Shown here piece after piece: positions 60,058 to 64,000 of a DNA stretch of 64,000 bases. The translations under genes and the position numbers were made by a program. The stretch is from Lysinibacillus sp. ZYM-1 (GTDB lineage Bacteria > Bacillota > Bacilli > Bacillales_A > Planococcaceae), in NCBI RefSeq assembly GCF_001308875.1, contig NZ_KQ465129.1, forward strand, positions 1-64,000. Reading direction: 5' to 3'. The notes beneath the pieces were generated by a model that saw only the letters and a program-made list of their open reading frames with translations, was not told the DNA's origin and searched no databases. Every line of letters starts with the position of its first letter. Position 1 is the stretch's first letter.

Positions 60058-60742
60058 TTAAAGCGTATTGACAATTAAACCGATATGAGTGAAATAGTTT
60101 AAAGCGCCAAATAGAGTGAAAAGTATACCCGTAATTGTCCAAATAGCACCCTTTACTTTCACCACAAATGATTCTCTATTCGCTAAGGATGGTAATAAAA
60201 TAGCGCCTATACCCTTAAGCGCGTATAGCCCTGAGATAAATGAAGCTTCCAGCATTGGGTAGTCTGCAAAGCGTCCTGAAATCGGTTCTTCAGGTGGCGC
60301 TGCAAATAGTTGGAAATAGACACCTGCAATCGCAATCGAAATTAATGCCAGTCCCATTGCTGCAGCGAAATAAGAAACTAGACGTGCCATTTCCACAATT
60401 TGATCGAGTATGACTTTTGAATCCACTGTAATATCTTTTGTTGTTTGTTCATTTTTCAATAATCGGTTTGCCATGCGTCAAAGGATAATTGCACCTGCTA
60501 GTAACATGACCCCAAATGCGAGTGAAGGTTCACCAAAGATAATATCATCAAATGGAAATCCTACTTTCGATAATGGCCATGTGAGCGTCATAGCGCCACC
60601 TAAAAGTGTAAGAATAAAACCAGAAACTGCAAATCCAATCGCCCAGCCTTCTAAACTTACTCGTCTTCCTTTGTTTACAAGCCAGCCGAAACGAACTAAT
60701 TGTTGGAGACCTACTCCTGTTGCAATAGAAAGCTGATTTCAT
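60058..60742 (-). pseudogene. DUF981 family membrane protein gene, frameshift plus in-frame TGA
   Basis: From ATG 60742 (AAGGT upstream) an extra A after the start shifts the frame; removing it gives MNQLSIATGVGLQQLVRFGW and on through GGAMTLTWPLSKVGFPFDDI to GAIIL, where TGA at 60478-60480 interrupts, followed by RMANRLLKNEQ and the rest (ALKGIGAILLPSLANRES, ending at 60058). The combined frame has the helices and motifs of one DUF981 protein of about 227 aa. Two independent lesions indicate decay. Confidence 0.75.
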
Positions 60743-60760
60743 TTTTACCTTATTCTTTTG

Positions 60761-61285
60761 TTAAGCTCCCACAAACAACACAGCCTGACCAATCGCAATG
60801 AAAAAGGACTCGTGCTGAATAGGACTGTTGTCTTCAATTTGTAGGGTAATGTCAAAATGAGTTTCGCAGAAAGTGGCTTGCCAACGTGCGATTGGCTCCT
60901 CATTTAGTGTAAAGATAGACCAGTCTTCCATTTCTTTGTTGAGCTTGATTTGATGTTCACCATTTGTAATCAGTAAATCGGGAATCATAATTTGCCAGCC
61001 ATCATAGGCAATCATATAATCTTTGCCTGACACAAAATCCTTGCCTCGAAAATGTACGCGCCCACGACGAGATACTTTTTTACACGTAAAAAGCGGTCGA
61101 CCGTTGCAATCATTGACATCAAAGCGAACAAAATAACGATAGTCCATTGTACGGTCAAATGCTTTTTTTAGTGCATTGGAATAAACACGTTGAACAGTGG
61201 ACGATACCGCCCCTGCTTCATTGATAATTTGGATGGTCTCTGTTGACTCGATGGCTACTGGTTGCTTGTATGTATAAATTTTCAC
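60761..61285 (-). CDS. tubby-C-terminal-like domain protein
   Basis: 174 aa beta-rich protein (YFVRFDVNDCNGRPLFTCKK, VSGKDYMIAYDGWQIMIPDL, HFDITLQIEDN) resembling the tubby/LURP-one-like barrel proteins of Bacillales. No signal peptide. GTG start behind AAGGAG. Possible lipid or membrane-linked role is inference. Confidence 0.65.
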   Translation of the reverse strand: MKIYTYKQPVAIESTETIQIINEAGAVSSTVQRVYSNALKKAFDRTMDYRYFVRFDVNDCNGRPLFTCKKVSRRGRVHFRGKDFVSGKDYMIAYDGWQIMIPDLLITNGEHQIKLNKEMEDWSIFTLNEEPIARWQATFCETHFDITLQIEDNSPIQHESFFIAIGQAVLFVGA

Positions 61286-61335
61286 TACTTTCGCTCCTTC
61301 AAAACAATTGCTTTCTTAAAGCTACCATAAAGTAA

Positions 61336-61364
61336 GCGTCAAATACAAAGGATGTATTTGACGC
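61336..61364 (-). terminator. terminator of sigma/anti-sigma operon 2
   Basis: gcgtcaaatac (61336-61346) and gtatttgacgc (61354-61364), 11-bp perfect stem. Confidence 0.7.
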
Positions 61365-61378
61365 TCCTATCATGATTA

Positions 61379-62449
61379 TTATTGTACTGGTACTTCTACT
61401 GTAAATGGTTGGAACTTCGCCTCTTTATAGGCTGATGGATTGAATGGAAGGTGTGTTTCTTTGCCATCAGCGTCTATTTGAACGCTCCCACCTCCTGTTG
61501 GAATAGAAATATAAGGCGTAATGATTAATTTTTCAACGTGTTGTGCTATTGGATCAAAGGCTTTTGTGCTGCTTAATTTCCACACCCCATCATCAAATTG
61601 CGCTTTTCCACCGCCCGAATGGGAAACAATCTCCCTGCCTTGCCCATCTGTTATGAAGAATTCTATAGATGCTGGTGGGTTATCGAGGATTCCGTTCATC
61701 GTTGCCTCATAGTCAAGTGAGATCCCCGATGGACTGAAGGAGATGTTGAACACATCAAGCTCAATGCCATCAACCTGTTGCCGATGGTTCACAGGAACAT
61801 GGACAATCTCTGTAATCTTTTCAATCGGGGTCGAAAACGTCCACTTCTCTCCCATTTCGCCTTCTAATGTTAAGCCTAATTGAAAGGAATCTGGCATTTC
61901 CTCAACCTGTTTGACATCAAACGTCGCAATACCAGTCCGAACGGTAGGACTTAACCTATTTTCAGAATAACCACCAGAGCTGACAGTTGGATGGGCACCA
62001 TTGATGGTAAATTCCAAGCCTGCTCCAAAATAGAATTCACTCAATTCCCGCTCAGATTCCATCGTTACCCCAACCGTTATACGTGAATCATCATAAAGTA
62101 CCTCATCTACTGTGACCGCAATCCCATTGATGGTTTGTGTTTCGCCAACAGCTTTGGTTAGCCCCTGTTCACTGGCTTGTTTTAGCCCAGGCAATCCTGA
62201 GTCATTGAACACGGAACCGATAATTGGTAGCTTGGACAATGTGCTCGCAAATGTTGGTGATACGTAGGCTGTGCCAATGGTTAAACTAAAAACAGCCACA
62301 GCACTGGCAATAAATACGAATGGTTTACGCTTGCTTCTTCTTTTCGTTTGAATTGGTTTACCTTGTTCTTGTGCTTGTTGAATACCTTGTGTAATCGCTT
62401 CTCGTACCTCTTCTCTTGGAAATTCAGGAAGGGTCAATGGCTTTTTCAT
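61379..62449 (-). CDS. DUF4179 domain protein, probable anti-sigma factor
   Basis: 356 aa: cytoplasmic N-terminus of about 45 aa, one transmembrane helix (FVFIASAVAVFSLTIGTAYV), then the DUF4179 domain (SKLPIIGSVFNDSGLPGLKQ A...). Overlaps the sigma gene by 26 bp, so the pair is coupled. By analogy with RsiV-type proteins it should sequester the sigma factor until a cell-envelope signal. ATG 62449 has AGGAG 11 bases upstream; GTG 62461 is also possible. Confidence 0.85.
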   Translation of the reverse strand: MKKPLTLPEFPREEVREAITQGIQQAQEQGKPIQTKRRSKRKPFVFIASAVAVFSLTIGTAYVSPTFASTLSKLPIIGSVFNDSGLPGLKQASEQGLTKAVGETQTINGIAVTVDEVLYDDSRITVGVTMESERELSEFYFGAGLEFTINGAHPTVSSGGYSENRLSPTVRTGIATFDVKQVEEMPDSFQLGLTLEGEMGEKWTFSTPIEKITEIVHVPVNHRQQVDGIELDVFNISFSPSGISLDYEATMNGILDNPPASIEFFITDGQGREIVSHSGGGKAQFDDGVWKLSSTKAFDPIAQHVEKLIITPYISIPTGGGSVQIDADGKETHLPFNPSAYKEAKFQPFTVEVPVQ

Positions 62450-62975
62450 TGATTGATGCACTCCTTTCTAATTGTCGCTTTAACTGTTTTTTACCACGAT
62501 GCAAATAGGTTTTGATGGTGCTCACAGGCTTTTCCATCATGTCTGCAATTTCTTTAATCGGCATATCGTGATAATAAAATAAAATGATGGCCATCTGCTG
62601 TGAATGGTTTAATTGTTGGATGGCCTCTGATAAATCAATAGGATTACCTATGACATATTTTTGATCATGTAACCGATCTAGTAATTCCCTTTCCTCATAC
62701 GGAATCATTTTCTGCCCCTTTTTCAGCAATCGATAGCACTCATGAATTAATATGCGAAACAGCCATGTAGAAAAAAATGCTGGATTTTTTAGTTGATGAA
62801 CTTTCAAATAAGCATTACAAACCGCTTCTTGAATAGCATCCAGCGCATCCTCTTTTTTTCCTACATAAGAAAGTGCCGTATAATAAAGTTTTTCTTCCTC
62901 AAGAACGAGTAGCTGTTCAAAAGCTTCTTTATGACCAGCAATTGCTTGTTTGACGATCAATAAATCATGTTCCAC
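62424..62975 (-). CDS. ECF-type RNA polymerase sigma factor
   Basis: 183 aa: region 2 (EEEKLYYTALSYVGKKEDAL, AFFSTWLFRILIHECYRLLK) and region 4 (LNHSQQMAIILFYYHDMPIK, EIADMMEKPVSTIKTYLHRG). GTG start behind GGAGGG. Sigma-V-like in layout. A TGAAAC box at 63023-63028 may be part of an autoregulated promoter. Confidence 0.93.
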   Translation of the reverse strand: MEHDLLIVKQAIAGHKEAFEQLLVLEEEKLYYTALSYVGKKEDALDAIQEAVCNAYLKVHQLKNPAFFSTWLFRILIHECYRLLKKGQKMIPYEERELLDRLHDQKYVIGNPIDLSEAIQQLNHSQQMAIILFYYHDMPIKEIADMMEKPVSTIKTYLHRGKKQLKRQLERSASINEKAIDPS

Positions 62976-62996
62976 GCTGTTTCCCTCCTTTCATTA

Positions 62997-63028
62997 CTTA
63001 GAGTCATACACCCAAGTAAAAGGTTTCA
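62997..63028 (-). promoter_or_regulatory. possible ECF-type promoter of sigma operon 2
   Basis: Minus strand: tgaaac, 16 bases, tgactc, resembling the TGAAAC-N16-CGTC pattern of ECF promoters in the -35 part only. Confidence 0.3.
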
Positions 63029-63056
63029 CTTTTATGTATTTTTTTTGGGACGCACA

Positions 63057-63090
63057 AAAAAGTAGACTACTGCCTCTAGCGTAGCCTACT
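63057..63090 (-). terminator. terminator of toast-rack lipoprotein gene
   Basis: agtagactac/gtagcctact stem with one GU or mismatch; T6 on the minus strand. Confidence 0.7.
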
Positions 63091-63099
63091 AAATTTTCT

Positions 63100-63816
63100 T
63101 TATTTATCTAATTTAAACGTAATGTCTCCTACGCCTAATTCTGAATTGATTTCTAGTACAACATCTGCCTTTTCATAGGCTTCGTTGACAAAGACACCTT
63201 TGCCTTTTGAAATAAGCCCCTCAATAGTGGATGACCCTATGCCCTTTTCTGTCGTCAGTTTAACACCAACTTTAGATGGAACAATAACGGTAGTTTGGCC
63301 GACCCCAGTTTCAATGTTTGCCGTAAAGCTTTTTTGCCAATCACCACCTAAATTGACAGTAAGATCGCCAACACCTGCATCAATATCTAGTTTTTCTAGC
63401 TGTAGCCCCTGTAAATCAAGATTCGCTAAGGACGCACCAGTTTCTACCGTCAGATCCATAGGGATATCGTCATTTAACTGAATTGCCCAAGTGTTCTTAA
63501 TGTTAGAGAGGGAAAGCTTCGTCGAGCCTTTGTGCTTGATTTCGATATCCCCTGTATCGCCACTTAAATTATAGTTAACTTGCGGAGCTAGCTTTTTAAT
63601 ATTATAGTTAGCAGTGCCTTCAACCCACTCCTTGGCACCACCTGTTACATTCATTTCACCGACACCTAAATCAATGTCTACCTCTAGTGCCTTTGCTTTA
63701 TCTTTTTCCACTAAAATAGCTTCTTCTTGCATCTTGCTTGGAATAAACGAAAAGCACCCAGATAATACGAATACTGATGTGCCCATCACGACACCTAAAC
63801 CAACTAATTTCTTCAA
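63100..63816 (-). CDS. toast-rack family lipoprotein
   Basis: 238 aa: lipoprotein signal with lipobox LSGC (Cys21), then a toast-rack/DUF2154-like beta-solenoid with recurring GVG turns (DLGVGEMNVTGG, DAGVGDLTVNLGG, ETGVGQTTVIVPS, ELGVGDITFKL). Proteins with this fold appear linked to envelope stress modules such as LiaF/VraT. Envelope-stress role by proximity to a sigma/anti-sigma operon is inference. TTG start behind GGGAGG. Confidence 0.8.
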   Translation of the reverse strand: MKKLVGLGVVMGTSVFVLSGCFSFIPSKMQEEAILVEKDKAKALEVDIDLGVGEMNVTGGAKEWVEGTANYNIKKLAPQVNYNLSGDTGDIEIKHKGSTKLSLSNIKNTWAIQLNDDIPMDLTVETGASLANLDLQGLQLEKLDIDAGVGDLTVNLGGDWQKSFTANIETGVGQTTVIVPSKVGVKLTTEKGIGSSTIEGLISKGKGVFVNEAYEKADVVLEINSELGVGDITFKLDK

Positions 63817-63925
63817 TTTTATTTCCTCCCGCTATATATTCTACCAATAATTTCATTATATAGGAGTGGCTAATTTAAAATACGTCCCTGCGTTTGATAT
63901 TTATCTAAGACCTGAGACGTAGCAT

Positions 63926-64000
63926 TTACGATGGATACGGAATGTCTTTGTCCTCTAGTAATGCTTTCAAATTAGCTAAGGAGGCATCGTAGCCTTGCAT
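63926..64000 (-). CDS. C-terminal end of an AHSA1/SRPBCC-like protein (cut by window edge)
   Basis: Only 24 residues are inside the window (MQGYDASLANLKALLEDKDI PYPS, then TAA at 63926-63928). GYDASLANLKALLE is the usual last helix of AHSA1/SRPBCC proteins. The Met at the edge is internal, and the start lies beyond position 64000. Confidence 0.55.
   Translation of the reverse strand: MQGYDASLANLKALLEDKDIPYPS

Noticed and set aside
60472-60480. TGA in the DUF981 gene as a selenocysteine or recoded codon
   Set aside because: No downstream stem-loop of SECIS type was seen, the gene also carries a frameshift, and a Trp codon is the simplest ancestral state.

Overview
The window reads as chromosomal DNA of an AT-rich, low-GC Gram-positive spore former of the Bacillales. 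Evidence seen directly: AGGAGG-type ribosome binding sites close to nearly every start, frequent TTG and GTG starts, lipobox lipoproteins, SLH motifs, a YjcZ-type sporulation peptide, a KGG-repeat stress protein behind a sigma-B-like promoter, and short rho-independent terminators. The mix of families (oleate hydratase, two DUF4179 anti-sigma operons, SLH proteins, CBO0543 and DUF5316 families) suggests Lysinibacillus or a close relative; that genus call is inference. No rRNA, tRNA, CRISPR array, integrase or intact transposase was found.

Layout. 0-12 kb: a PadR regulator with a membrane partner, a cold-shock protein with a long structured leader, DUF4256, small membrane proteins and lipoproteins, a HAD phosphatase, a GNAT enzyme and oleate hydratase. 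12-24 kb: transporters (LysE, BASS and EamA families; the EamA gene has a leader-peptide and hairpin region), DinB, SDR, DUF1697, threonine aldolase-like and GNAT enzymes. 24-31 kb: a nucleotidyltransferase, an ECF sigma/DUF4179 operon, a NUDIX protein and small proteins, with a cluster of short repeats. 31-42 kb: KGG protein, AlkD-like repair protein, stalk-domain protein, SLH-bearing amidase, APH/Mph-like kinase, DnaD-like protein and an AraC-GyrI regulator. 42-50 kb: isochorismatase-like hydrolase, O-methyltransferase operon with twin palindromic operators, NAD(P)-binding protein, Cys-rich protein, an orphan gp25-like protein, Tag glycosylase, methyltransferase and AAC(6')-like acetyltransferase. 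50-64 kb: a beta-helix protein, an SLH/His-rich surface protein, a chemoreceptor, the YjdI/YjdJ pair, a PAS-GGDEF cyclase, an MhqO-like dioxygenase with an MhqR-like operator, a hydrolase, a tubby-like protein, a second sigma/DUF4179 operon and a toast-rack lipoprotein.

The region is mostly accessory: sensing and stress response (ECF sigma factors, AraC, PadR, chemoreceptor, diguanylate cyclase), detoxification and repair (dioxygenase, SDR, acetyltransferases, AlkD, Tag), and cell-surface or sporulation functions. Operons are short, usually one to three genes, separated by bidirectional hairpin terminators.

Two things stand out. First, gene decay is heavy: about a dozen pseudogenes or gene stubs, several with one clear lesion (a stop codon in a signal peptide, a homopolymer frameshift, a frameshift plus an in-frame TGA). 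Second, non-coding repeats: four copies of an 81-84 bp element made of a promoter-like box, a covarying hairpin, a CCTCCTGA-type box and a terminator; five copies of a ggccct...gcgccc hairpin element within 4.2 kb, one of them interrupted by a 54-bp palindrome resembling two joined insertion-sequence ends; and a GC-rich structured island near 24.2 kb.
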